64,000 nt of DNA, from NCBI RefSeq assembly GCF_020723905.1, contig NZ_DYHZ01000001.1, positions 241,501 through 305,500 on the forward strand. The letters are read 5' to 3'. The notes under the pieces are model-generated. The model did not search any database and was not told where the DNA came from. It worked only from the letters and a program-made list of their open reading frames with translations. A program made the translations under genes and the position numbers. This document shows, piece after piece, positions 37,501 to 44,087 of this stretch; the stretch's first letter is position 1, and every line of letters starts with the position of its first letter. The DNA comes from Anaerolinea thermophila (GTDB taxonomy: Bacteria; Chloroflexota; Anaerolineae; Anaerolineales; Anaerolineaceae).

Positions 37501-38385
37501 CTCTCCGGAGAAAACTGGAGTGTGACCCTGCCCGATCCGGTGACTCTGGCAGGAGGCGCTTCCCGGGATGTGACAGTTCAGGTGAGCATCCCCGCTACTG
37601 CCAGCATCGGGCAGACCAGCCAGATTCGCGTGACCGCTACCTCTCAGTTCACCTCTGCCATAAGCGCCTCTTCTACCCTGACGACGAGTGTGGGAACTTC
37701 TTACGGGGTTACCCTTGCCCCCACCAGCGATGCAAAGAATGGTTTTCCAGGTGATACGGTCACCTTTACGCTCGCTCTGCGCAACACCGGCAACATGAGC
37801 GATACCTTTAACTTTAGTTCTGAACTGCTTTCCGGTGAAAACTGGAGCGTGATCCTGCCCGATCCGGTGACTCTGGCGGCAGGCGCCTCCCAGGATGTGA
37901 CAGTTCAGGTGAGCATCCCCGCTACTGCCAGCGGCGGGCAGACCAGCCAGATTCGTGTGACCGCCACCTCTCAGGCAAACACTGGCACAAGCGCTTCTTC
38001 CACTCTGACGACAACCGCTCAGTCGCTGGGGGTAAACTTCATCCCCACCACAGATGAAAAGACTGGCAGACCCGGCGTCACCTTGACCTATATACTGACG
38101 CTGGAGAACTCCGGCACAGTGGCAGATACCTACACCCTCAGCGCAATTTATCAAAGCGGCGAGACCTGGGCGCCCACCCTCTCGGATAGTGAAGTCACTC
38201 TGAACGCTGGCGCCACCCGCACCATCACCGTGACGGTAACTGTGCCGGCAAACCTGTTGCAGACAAGGCAAAGTGTGTACCGCATCCGGGCGGTTTCTCA
38301 GACCCGTTCATTGGTCGTTGCCGAAAGCACCCTGACCAGCCGGGGAGAACCCTACACGTTGTTCATGCCGTTGATCATCCGGTAA
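34543..38385 (+). CDS. Giant secreted nuclease, ExeM/NucH-like, with Ig-like repeats
   Basis: Exported protein of 1280 residues. A signal peptide (LGVVLFAYVLLGGVAPAFA) is followed by a beta-sandwich domain, a Big_5-like Ig domain (ASTPANGASGVALDANLQVTFSEPV), an OB-fold domain (CGEPYIPINAIQGSG...), and an endonuclease/exonuclease/phosphatase domain from about residue 620 to 945 with MNVLNYF, VGLIEIE, GDFNAYG and SDHDPILVGL. The last 335 residues are three Ig-like repeats of about 105 residues ending in LFMPLIIR. ExeM-type enzymes degrade extracellular DNA for biofilm turnover or phosphate supply. Single gene with its own strong terminator. Confidence 0.85.
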   Translation: MIFMKPQRFWARLALGVVLFAYVLLGGVAPAFADSSAQSLPFAQDWSNTSLITTDDNWSGVPGITGYRGDGLVSTTGVDPQTVLVDGTSTPVDVNANQTNPNTFTTGGVTEFHLTDPVVALAGSGTARAPFLLINLNTTGYESIRVMYNLRDLESGADNAIQPIALHYRVGNSGNFTNVPAAFVADATDGPNIGGRVTSVDVVLPAAVNSQPLVQIRIMTTDAGGSDEWVGIDDIQISGTPLSGDLAPYVAASTPANGASGVALDANLQVTFSEPVTLSDPWFSLSCNRSGTHTAVVTGGPTEYTLNPDVDFVYSESCTLTVTASAVADQDEPIQTMSADFTATFATTAPSLVCGEPYIPINAIQGSGLTSPYQNSTVTTEGVVAAVFQGTGKLGGFFLNSLNSAIDSNPATSEGIFVYAPSASINVGDRVRVSGTAQEYSGSYGAMAQMTQIGDSPTVNVCSSGETVTPFPLILPLPAEADPQTYLERYEGMLVTISQPLTVQQNYFLGRFGQLTLGTGGRIFTHLNSGTGSYADNLRRMIVLDDGATAQNPAPIPYYASDGAVRAGDVIPTLTGVVDQGRVNSSNTGTVFPDVFYRIHPTLAPTFESQNPRLPTPPLVGTGMNGTVKVAAMNVLNYFVTLNQTPYPAGSPYNASNTPRGANTATEFTRQQDKIVRALAGLNADVVGLIEIESWTGADAVNNLVSALNTYLGSPVYAAVPDPATGVGGDAIKVALIYKTATVERVGDSLSTSASPFNLYRYPVAQAFRDKTTGEVFTVVVNHFKSKSCSGTPTGGDVDLGEGVGCYNATRVAMSNALLNWINTTLIPTTGDPDVVVMGDFNAYGAEQPILTLESGGLVNTGKQYEGVDTYSYVFDGMAGALDHLFVTSSLSARVSGAGHWHINADEPSVIDYNTEFKTVDLYQPHPYRSSDHDPILVGLDFRSYGVSLLPDNDARSGAVNSTVTYTLTLRNTGNMSDTYTFTSELLSGENWSVTLPDPVTLAGGASRDVTVQVSIPATASIGQTSQIRVTATSQFTSAISASSTLTTSVGTSYGVTLAPTSDAKNGFPGDTVTFTLALRNTGNMSDTFNFSSELLSGENWSVILPDPVTLAAGASQDVTVQVSIPATASGGQTSQIRVTATSQANTGTSASSTLTTTAQSLGVNFIPTTDEKTGRPGVTLTYILTLENSGTVADTYTLSAIYQSGETWAPTLSDSEVTLNAGATRTITVTVTVPANLLQTRQSVYRIRAVSQTRSLVVAESTLTSRGEPYTLFMPLIIR
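37371..38350 (+). repeat. Tandem Ig-like repeats inside the nuclease gene
   Basis: Three units of about 330 bases starting near 37371, 37701 and 38022. The first two are strongly conserved at DNA level (shared CGCAACACCGGCAACATGAG at 37459 and 37789, exactly 330 apart), suggesting recent duplication; the third is diverged. Confidence 0.8.
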
Positions 38386-38402
38386 ATCCAATTTTCATCC
38401 TT

Positions 38403-38450
38403 CATCCCCTCACAAGGGAAAATTCATCCCTTTGTGAGGGGATTTTTTTG
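38403..38450 (+). terminator. Terminator of the secreted nuclease gene
   Basis: Arms ATCCCCTCACAA... (38404-38419) and TCCCTTTGTGAGGGGAT (38427-38443) form a long stem with one bulge, followed by seven T. Confidence 0.9.
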
Positions 38451-38459
38451 GTTTTCCTC

Positions 38460-38488
38460 TTGACATTGGTCCTAACTGAAACTATACT
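38460..38488 (+). promoter_or_regulatory. Promoter of the riboflavin-transport operon
   Basis: TTGACA at 38460-38465, a 17-base spacer and TATACT at 38483-38488; start near 38495, ten bases before the FMN aptamer. Confidence 0.82.
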
Positions 38489-38504
38489 GTGTGAAAACAA
38501 AAAC

Positions 38505-38623
38505 ATACCTTCGGGGCAGGGTGAAATTCCCGACCGGTGGTGAAAACCCACGAGCCTGTTTGCCGCAGGCACGACCCGGTGCAATTCCGGGGTCGACGGT
38601 ACAGTCCGGATGAAAGAAGGTAT
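38505..38623 (+). ncRNA. FMN riboswitch (RFN element)
   Basis: Clear RFN aptamer. P1 pairs ATACCTT (38505-38511) with AAGGTAT (38617-38623). Conserved blocks are CGGGGCAGGGTGAAATTCCC, GACCGGTGGT, GCCGCAGGC, the CCGG helix, and the 3' consensus GACGGTACAGTCCGGATG. It should bind FMN and shut off the downstream ABC importer when FMN is abundant. Two terminator hairpins follow at 38665-38737. Confidence 0.97.
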
Positions 38624-38664
38624 TCCTGTGAGAACAGTTCCTGTGCATCACAGGCTGAGAAATT

Positions 38665-38696
38665 GCCCCGAAACCCCTGGTTTCGGGATTTTTTCT
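38665..38696 (+). terminator. First terminator of the FMN riboswitch
   Basis: Arms CCCGAAA (38667-38673) and TTTCGGG (38681-38687) followed by ATTTTTTCT. The segment TGCCCCGAA (38664-38672) is complementary to 38510-38518 in the aptamer's 5' strand. Confidence 0.75.
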
Positions 38697-38707
38697 CCCC
38701 GTCATCC

Positions 38708-38737
38708 TGCCCCGAAGGGAAACCTTCGGGGTTTTTC
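38708..38737 (+). terminator. Second, start-codon-proximal terminator of the FMN riboswitch
   Basis: Arms CCCCGAAGG (38710-38718) and CCTTCGGGG (38723-38731), a GAAA-type loop and TTTTT, directly before ATG 38738. TGCCCCGAAGG (38708-38718) is a perfect 11-base complement of CCTTCGGGGCA (38508-38518) in the aptamer, so it can serve as antiterminator partner. Confidence 0.75.
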
Positions 38738-39556
38738 ATGACAAAACAGGAAGCAACCTCTTTGCCGGTTTCTCATCTTCTGCGGAAGTATGTGCTTCAG
38801 CACCGCATGGGATTTGTACTGCTCTCTCTGGCGCTGGGCATCCTTATCTGGCAGGGCATCACCCTCACCGGATGGGTGCCTGCCTACCTTCTCCCGGGAC
38901 CTTTTGAGGTTGCCGCACGCTTCTGGCGCGCCCTGCTGGATGGCACCATCCCGCGTCACTTCTTTGCCACTCTGCAGGAAGTTGTGCCGGGCTTGCTCCT
39001 CGGCAGTGTGACCGCTTCTGTGCTGGGTTATCTCATCGCCAAATCCCACGTACTGGAACGTCTGCTTTCCCCCTACCTGGTTGCCAGCCAGGCAGTGCCG
39101 GTTGTTGCCATCGCCCCACTGTTGATCATCTGGTTCGGTCCGGGCATTACCTCAAAAATTCTGATCTGCGCGCTGGTGGTCTTCTTTCCAGTGCTGGTCA
39201 ATACGGTGGTTGGATTGCGGGCTGTGCCGCAAAACCTGCGCGATTTGATGCGCAGTCTCCGCGCGCGCCCATGGCAGATGGTATGGTATCTGGAAATCCC
39301 CGCGGCAATGCCGGTTTTTCTGGGGGGACTGCGCGTGGGCGCCACCCTCTCAGTCATCGGCGCAGTGGTAGGGGAATTTGTGGGAGCCGACCGGGGCTTA
39401 GGTTTTCTGATTAATGTGGCACGGGGGCAGTACGATCATCCGCTGGTGTTTGCCGCCGTGCTGACTCTGGTGGGTATGGCACTGGCTCTCTACGGGCTGG
39501 TGTTGCTTGCCGAACGCCGCTTTTTACGCTGGCAGATTCCCAATATTCCAAGGTGA
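38738..39556 (+). CDS. ribX: ABC permease of FMN-riboswitch-controlled riboflavin importer
   Basis: Permease of 272 residues of the NitT/TauT/ThiX type with about six membrane segments and an EAA loop (RAVPQNLRDLMRSLRARPWQMVWYLEIPAAMP). Its place right after an FMN riboswitch, with a ThiY-like binding protein and ATPase, matches the RibXY riboflavin importer described for Chloroflexota. ATG 38738 lies immediately after the terminator T tract and has no good ribosome site. A TTG at 38759-38763 with AGGAAG upstream is an alternative start. Confidence 0.85.
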   Translation: MTKQEATSLPVSHLLRKYVLQHRMGFVLLSLALGILIWQGITLTGWVPAYLLPGPFEVAARFWRALLDGTIPRHFFATLQEVVPGLLLGSVTASVLGYLIAKSHVLERLLSPYLVASQAVPVVAIAPLLIIWFGPGITSKILICALVVFFPVLVNTVVGLRAVPQNLRDLMRSLRARPWQMVWYLEIPAAMPVFLGGLRVGATLSVIGAVVGEFVGADRGLGFLINVARGQYDHPLVFAAVLTLVGMALALYGLVLLAERRFLRWQIPNIPR

Positions 39557-39561
39557 GGTAT

Positions 39562-40539
39562 ATGAAGTCCAGAATTGTCTCTTTGTTGTTCATCGTTGTC
39601 CTTTTATTGTCCGCCTGCTCGCCGCAGCAAAATGCCACCCCCGAAACGTTGATTCCCATCCGTCTGCCCGTGGGGTACATTCCCAACGTTCAGTTTGCCC
39701 CTCTGTACGTAGCCATTGAAAAAGGTTACTTCCGTGATGAAGGGCTGGACGTAAGCGTAGATTACAACATGGAAGTGGACAACCTGGCACAGATTGCTGC
39801 CGGAAAACTGGATTTTGCCATGATTTCCGGCGATCAGGTCTTGCTGGGACGCGCCAAAGGCATGCCGGTGGTCTATGTCATGGCATGGTACCAGAAGTAT
39901 CCGGTCGGGATTGTTGCCCCTGTATCGGAAAACATCTTCAAGCCCGAGGATTTGAAAGGGAAACGCATTGGCATTCCCGGGCTGTTTGGTGCCAGTTACA
40001 TTGGCGCAAAGGCTCTGCTTTCTGCAGGCGGATTGAGCGAGTCGGATGTCACCCTGGACGCAATTGGTTTCAATCAGGTGGAAGGCATCACCTCAGGGCG
40101 TGAACAGGCCGCTGTGGTGTATATTGCCAACGAACCCGTGCAATTACGCGCGCTGGGATACGACCTGACCGTTCTGGCGGTTTCAGATTACATGGAACTG
40201 GTGTCCAACGGTCTGGTGACCAGTGAAAAAATGGTGCGGGAAAACCCTGAACGGGTAAGGCGAATGGTACGCGCGCTCATCAAAGGGCTGGACGCCACCA
40301 TTGCCAACCCCGATGAAGCCTATGAGTTGAGCAAAAAACACGTTGAGAATCTGGCTCAGGCAGATGAAAGCGTGCAGAAAGCCGTGTTAACAAGTTCCAT
40401 TGAATTGTGGAAAGCCGAGCGACTGGGCTATTCCAATCCCAGAGGCTGGGAAAATATGCAGGAAGTCCTGCTGAGCATGGGACTGCTGAGCGAACCACAG
40501 GACCTTTCCAAAGCCTTTACGAACGAATTTGTTCCCTGA
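39562..40539 (+). CDS. ribY: Riboflavin/precursor-binding lipoprotein (NMT1/ThiY-like)
   Basis: Substrate-binding lipoprotein of 325 residues. Signal peptide with lipobox LLSAC, then the NMT1/THI5-like fold starting LPVGYIPNVQFAPLYVAIEKGYF with GLDV and FAMISGDQVLLGRAKG blocks. Family relatives bind the pyrimidine HMP; with an FMN riboswitch upstream, riboflavin or a flavin is the likely ligand. ATG 39562 follows AAGGTGAGG, and the frame's GTG at 39553 overlaps the permease stop. Coupled with the permease and ATPase genes. Confidence 0.85.
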   Translation: MKSRIVSLLFIVVLLLSACSPQQNATPETLIPIRLPVGYIPNVQFAPLYVAIEKGYFRDEGLDVSVDYNMEVDNLAQIAAGKLDFAMISGDQVLLGRAKGMPVVYVMAWYQKYPVGIVAPVSENIFKPEDLKGKRIGIPGLFGASYIGAKALLSAGGLSESDVTLDAIGFNQVEGITSGREQAAVVYIANEPVQLRALGYDLTVLAVSDYMELVSNGLVTSEKMVRENPERVRRMVRALIKGLDATIANPDEAYELSKKHVENLAQADESVQKAVLTSSIELWKAERLGYSNPRGWENMQEVLLSMGLLSEPQDLSKAFTNEFVP

Positions 40540-40551
40540 AAGAGACACAAG

Positions 40552-41346
40552 ATGAGCAATCGGACGATGATGACTTTCGAGGTAGCAAGCCCCTCAACGG
40601 CTCTCCAACCTTATCTGAGGGTGGATGACGTAGGCATGCGCTATCCCAACGACAACGGCGGGATAGAAGCCCTGCGTGGGGTGCAATTTGATTTGCATCC
40701 TCGCGAGTTTGTCTGTGTGCTGGGACCATCGGGATGCGGGAAAAGCACCCTCCTGCGCATCATCGCCGGTTTGCTCACCCCAACCCATGGAGAGGTGATT
40801 TTCTATGCTCCAGCCGCTTCGCGCATCAGTCTTGTTTTTCAGGATGCCAATTTGATGCCCTGGCGCAACGTGCGGGAGAACATCGCCCTGCCGTTGATTT
40901 TGCAGGGCATGCCGCGCGCCCATGCCCTCCAGAAAGCCGATGTGTGGCTGGAAATCGTTGGATTACAGGGCTTCGGTGATGCTTTACCGCGTGAACTTTC
41001 CGGCGGAATGGCTCAACGCGTTGCCATTGCCCGTTCGCTGATTCAGGAACCGGGCTTGCTCTTACTGGACGAACCGTTTGGTGCGCTGGATGCGCTCACC
41101 CGCGAGAAAATGGCAGATGAACTTCTGCGCCTGTGGCAGGAACACCGCACGACCGTGTTGATGGTCACCCATTCTATCAGTGAAGCCATTTTACTGTCTG
41201 ACCGGGTGCTGGTGTTCAGTTCCCGTCCCGGGCGGGTGGTGCTGGATCTGGACGTCAACCTTCCCCGTCCAAGAGAAGAGGAAATGCGCTACACATCCGA
41301 ATTTGGAAGGCTGGCGCGCGAATTGCGCCGCGCCATTACCGATTAA
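40552..41346 (+). CDS. ABC ATPase of the riboflavin importer
   Basis: ATPase of 264 residues, NitT/TauT type: Walker A GPSGCGKST, Q-loop VFQDANLMPW, signature LSGGMAQRVAIARSL, Walker B LLLLDEPFGALD, switch His VTHSISEA. It starts 12 bases after the binding-protein stop and closes the riboswitch-controlled operon. It completes a full importer, whereas the original RibXY description lacked a dedicated ATPase in some genomes. Confidence 0.88.
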   Translation: MSNRTMMTFEVASPSTALQPYLRVDDVGMRYPNDNGGIEALRGVQFDLHPREFVCVLGPSGCGKSTLLRIIAGLLTPTHGEVIFYAPAASRISLVFQDANLMPWRNVRENIALPLILQGMPRAHALQKADVWLEIVGLQGFGDALPRELSGGMAQRVAIARSLIQEPGLLLLDEPFGALDALTREKMADELLRLWQEHRTTVLMVTHSISEAILLSDRVLVFSSRPGRVVLDLDVNLPRPREEEMRYTSEFGRLARELRRAITD

Positions 41347-41365
41347 CTCTCAGCGCTTTTTCGCC

Positions 41366-41410
41366 AGCGGAAAGAAGGCTGTTTCTGTCCCCCTTCTTTC
41401 CGCTTTTTTA
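41366..41410 (+). terminator. Terminator of the riboflavin-transport operon
   Basis: Arms GCGGAAAGAAGG (41367-41378) and CCTTCTTTCCGC (41392-41403) followed by TTTTTTA. It overlaps the end of the convergent GNAT gene by three bases. Confidence 0.9.
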
Positions 41411-41845
41411 TTTCGGGGGAAGATAATACCGGTACACGTTGGTCTGGCGGAGTTGAAACCCAACGCGCTGGTACAGCCGATTTGCCGCCTCGCGCGCCGG
41501 TCGAGAAGTGAGATTAACCGAATCAGCGCCCAGTTCATGCGCCATGTCAATTGCAGTGCGCGTCAGGGCTTCGCCGAAGCCCTGCCCGCGGGAACCCGCA
41601 TCCACCACCACGTCCTCAATCCAGGCATGTGTGCCGGAAGGGGTATGAAACACCACCAGAGTGAGCATACCGGTGATTCTGCCGGAATCATCCCGGGAAA
41701 CCAGCAGAGTGCTGGCTTCGGAATGGACAATGCGTTCCAGCGCCTGCCGGTCAGGAACGGGATGTCCGGGATTTAACTGCGGCATCAGCCTTTGCATGGC
41801 TTCCAGCAATTCATCGGTGACAGCATGCACAACTTCAATGGGCAT
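41408..41845 (-). CDS. GNAT-family N-acetyltransferase
   Basis: Acetyltransferase of 145 residues. The acetyl-CoA motif A is VVDAGSRGQGFGEALTRTAIDMA (Q/RxxGxG/A as RGQGFG), and motif B contains LYQRVGFQLRQTNVYRYYL. The substrate cannot be inferred. Its ATG overlaps the stop of the CNNM gene by 11 bases, so it is the last gene of the minus-strand set. Confidence 0.85.
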   Translation of the reverse strand: MPIEVVHAVTDELLEAMQRLMPQLNPGHPVPDRQALERIVHSEASTLLVSRDDSGRITGMLTLVVFHTPSGTHAWIEDVVVDAGSRGQGFGEALTRTAIDMAHELGADSVNLTSRPAREAANRLYQRVGFQLRQTNVYRYYLPPK

Positions 41846-43235
41846 GGGCGGGTTCCTTTCGCAGAGGGGATGTTTTTTGAGGTACAGGTTCGCTCTGTAG
41901 AGCGGGTTTTGACAATCGGCGCATCAGCACCCGTGCAATCCGCAGACGGTCCATGGCTTCTACTCGCAGGCTGACGCCGTTTTCCGGGACCAGCACTTCC
42001 TCACCAACAGCAGGAATGCATCCCAGTTTTCCTAAAACGTATCCAGCAATGGTATCGTAATTGGGGTCCTGGAGGTGCAAGCCAAAAGTCTCATTGATGT
42101 CTTCAATCAAGGTCATACCGTCAATCAAAACACTGCCATCTTTGAGGGATTGAATGGCAGGAGGTTCAGCATCAAACACATCCTGCACATCGCCGACAAT
42201 TTCTTCCAGCAAGTCCTCCAGCGTGACCAGTCCTGCCGTACCGCCGTATTCATCCAGCACAATGGCAATATGCTGACGACGTTCACGGAAAAGCATGAGC
42301 AAATCGTTGACGGGAAGGCTATCTGGAACGAACAGAGCCTCGCGCACCAGATCACGAGCGCACCCATTTTCCAGACGATTTTCAACCCAGCGCGCCATCA
42401 AATCTTTGAGGTGCAGGATGCCAATAATCTGATCCAGATTCTCCTCATACACAGGAATCTTGGTCACGCCTTCCCGCACTGCCAGTTCTGCCGCCTCCGT
42501 CAGGGGTTGTTCGGCTTCCACCGCGATGATCTCGGTGCGCGGCACAGCCACCTGCCGCACCACCCGCTCGCCAAAATCAATGACCGCGGTGAGCATCTCC
42601 CGCTCCGAGTCGTCCACCAGTTGTTCCACCTCCGGGCTGGTGACAATCTGACGCAATTCCTCCACAGAACTTACCAGAGCGTGGGCATGCCCGGTAGACG
42701 GGATTCCCAGGATTTTCAAGATGGTGCGGGTTGCCCAGTCGAGCAAATCAATGAAGCCCCGAAAAACACTGACAAACGCATTCATCGGACGCGCCGCCCG
42801 CAGAGCAAAGGCTTCGGGATCACGCAGTACCGCAACCTTGGGCACCTGTTCTCCCAACACCACATGTAATCCTGTGACAATGGTAAGGGAAAGCACCAGC
42901 GGCAAAACCTCCACCGCCTGCCGCAGGAACATCCATTGAGGTGGAAGCAGGCCCTGTTCAAAAAAAGGCTCAAGCCACGCCTCAAAGGCTTTCTCACCCA
43001 CCGAACCGAGCGCCAGACTGACCAGTGTGATCCCCAGTTGGGAAGCGGCGATCAAACGGTCGCGAGCCGCTTCATCCTCCAACCAGCGATGCACCAGTTG
43101 AAGCGCCGGATGATTCGGATCAGCCAGCAAATCCAGGCGAGACCGGCGGGAAGCCACCACAGCAAACTCAACGCCCACAAAAAAGGCGTTGAGCGCAATT
43201 AAAAAGAAAATCAAACCGATCTGAAGAATACTCAT
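41835..43235 (-). CDS. CNNM/CorC-family transporter-associated protein (CBS domains)
   Basis: Membrane protein of 466 residues. DUF21/CNNM transmembrane domain over about residues 1-190 with the family's FFVGVEFAVVASRRSRL start, two CBS domains at about 215-335 (VPRTEIIAVEAEQPLTEA; VPDSLPVNDLLMLFRERRQHIAIVLDEYGGTAGLVTLEDLLEEIVGD), and the C-terminal CorC_HlyC domain (GMTLIEDINETFGLHL...YDTIAGYVLGKLG). Members move Mg2+ or Co2+ or regulate their transport. Its start overlaps the MEMO stop by four bases. Confidence 0.92.
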   Translation of the reverse strand: MSILQIGLIFFLIALNAFFVGVEFAVVASRRSRLDLLADPNHPALQLVHRWLEDEAARDRLIAASQLGITLVSLALGSVGEKAFEAWLEPFFEQGLLPPQWMFLRQAVEVLPLVLSLTIVTGLHVVLGEQVPKVAVLRDPEAFALRAARPMNAFVSVFRGFIDLLDWATRTILKILGIPSTGHAHALVSSVEELRQIVTSPEVEQLVDDSEREMLTAVIDFGERVVRQVAVPRTEIIAVEAEQPLTEAAELAVREGVTKIPVYEENLDQIIGILHLKDLMARWVENRLENGCARDLVREALFVPDSLPVNDLLMLFRERRQHIAIVLDEYGGTAGLVTLEDLLEEIVGDVQDVFDAEPPAIQSLKDGSVLIDGMTLIEDINETFGLHLQDPNYDTIAGYVLGKLGCIPAVGEEVLVPENGVSLRVEAMDRLRIARVLMRRLSKPALQSEPVPQKTSPLRKEPAHAH

Positions 43236-44077
43236 ACCGTGCGGAGTACTGCGGCGGCGCCATACCCCACTACGGCAGTGGAATCTCCCGTTTCATCCGC
43301 CGAGGTACTGTGATGAAGAATGACCACGCGATTCGCTCCCAAAGCACGCGCCGTCCACAGGGTTGCCGCAACCGCCCCCACCCCACAGGCAAAACCCTTT
43401 CCGGTCATTTCGGCTTCCAGCAGGGCGGCTGGATCGAACGATTCCAATCGTCGAAGCATCTCGGCATCCAGTTGATGGGCGATTCTCTCCGGATAAAAGT
43501 GAGACAGATCGGTGCTGGCAACCAGCAAGGCACAACGGTCTTTGAGGACTTTTGCCAGACACTGCCCCAGTGCCTCCAAAACCTTCGGGGAATGAGAACG
43601 CACCATCAACGGAAGCAGGCGGAAATCGCCCTGAAGCGCCACCTGCAGGAAAGGCAGTTCGATCTCCAGCGAATGCTCGCCATCGTATGCCACCCGCGTC
43701 AGCGCAAGATGATGCTCTGCCAGTTCCTGCTCCAGGGCTTGTACGGCTTCCCGATCGACGGGGACAACTCCCAGCGGTGTGGCATAGGCTTGATGCGCGG
43801 TGGTGATTAAATCGGCAGAGTGCATGGCATGGAAAGGAGAAAGTACCGCCACAACCTCAGGGCTTTGTCCGCGCACTGCGGCAAAGGCATGTCCGGCAGT
43901 GCGTCCGGAATAGCGGTGTCCGGCATGGGGAGCCACCACCCCGACCACTTCCCCCTGCAGAGAGGGAAGCCGGGCTTCATTGAGGTACGTTTCTACCTGA
44001 TGGCGAAGGCGTTGAGCATCGCCGCTGTACCACGTCCCCGCAATGGGGGAAGGCCTGATGTCGGAAACTGCCACCAT
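43232..44077 (-). CDS. MEMO1/AmmeMemoRadiSam-B family protein
   Basis: Protein of 281 residues of the MEMO family, fold related to class III extradiol dioxygenases. Conserved elements: WYSGD near 16-20, PHAGHRYSGRTAG, SPFH, and ACGVGAVAATL holding the conserved Cys. Proposed copper/redox or non-heme iron roles in other organisms; bacterial function is unclear. The usual companions AmmeMemoRadiSam A and the radical-SAM protein are not beside it. ATG 44077 follows AAGGAGG and lies 10 bases after the peptidase stop. Confidence 0.88.
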   Translation of the reverse strand: MVAVSDIRPSPIAGTWYSGDAQRLRHQVETYLNEARLPSLQGEVVGVVAPHAGHRYSGRTAGHAFAAVRGQSPEVVAVLSPFHAMHSADLITTAHQAYATPLGVVPVDREAVQALEQELAEHHLALTRVAYDGEHSLEIELPFLQVALQGDFRLLPLMVRSHSPKVLEALGQCLAKVLKDRCALLVASTDLSHFYPERIAHQLDAEMLRRLESFDPAALLEAEMTGKGFACGVGAVAATLWTARALGANRVVILHHSTSADETGDSTAVVGYGAAAVLRTV

Positions 44078-44087
44078 GGGAACCTCC

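Noticed and set aside
37372-38271. Long open frame on the minus strand (299 codons)
   Set aside because: It is antisense to the repeats of the secreted nuclease, and its translation is low-complexity Gly/His/Cys/Arg without any recognisable domain.
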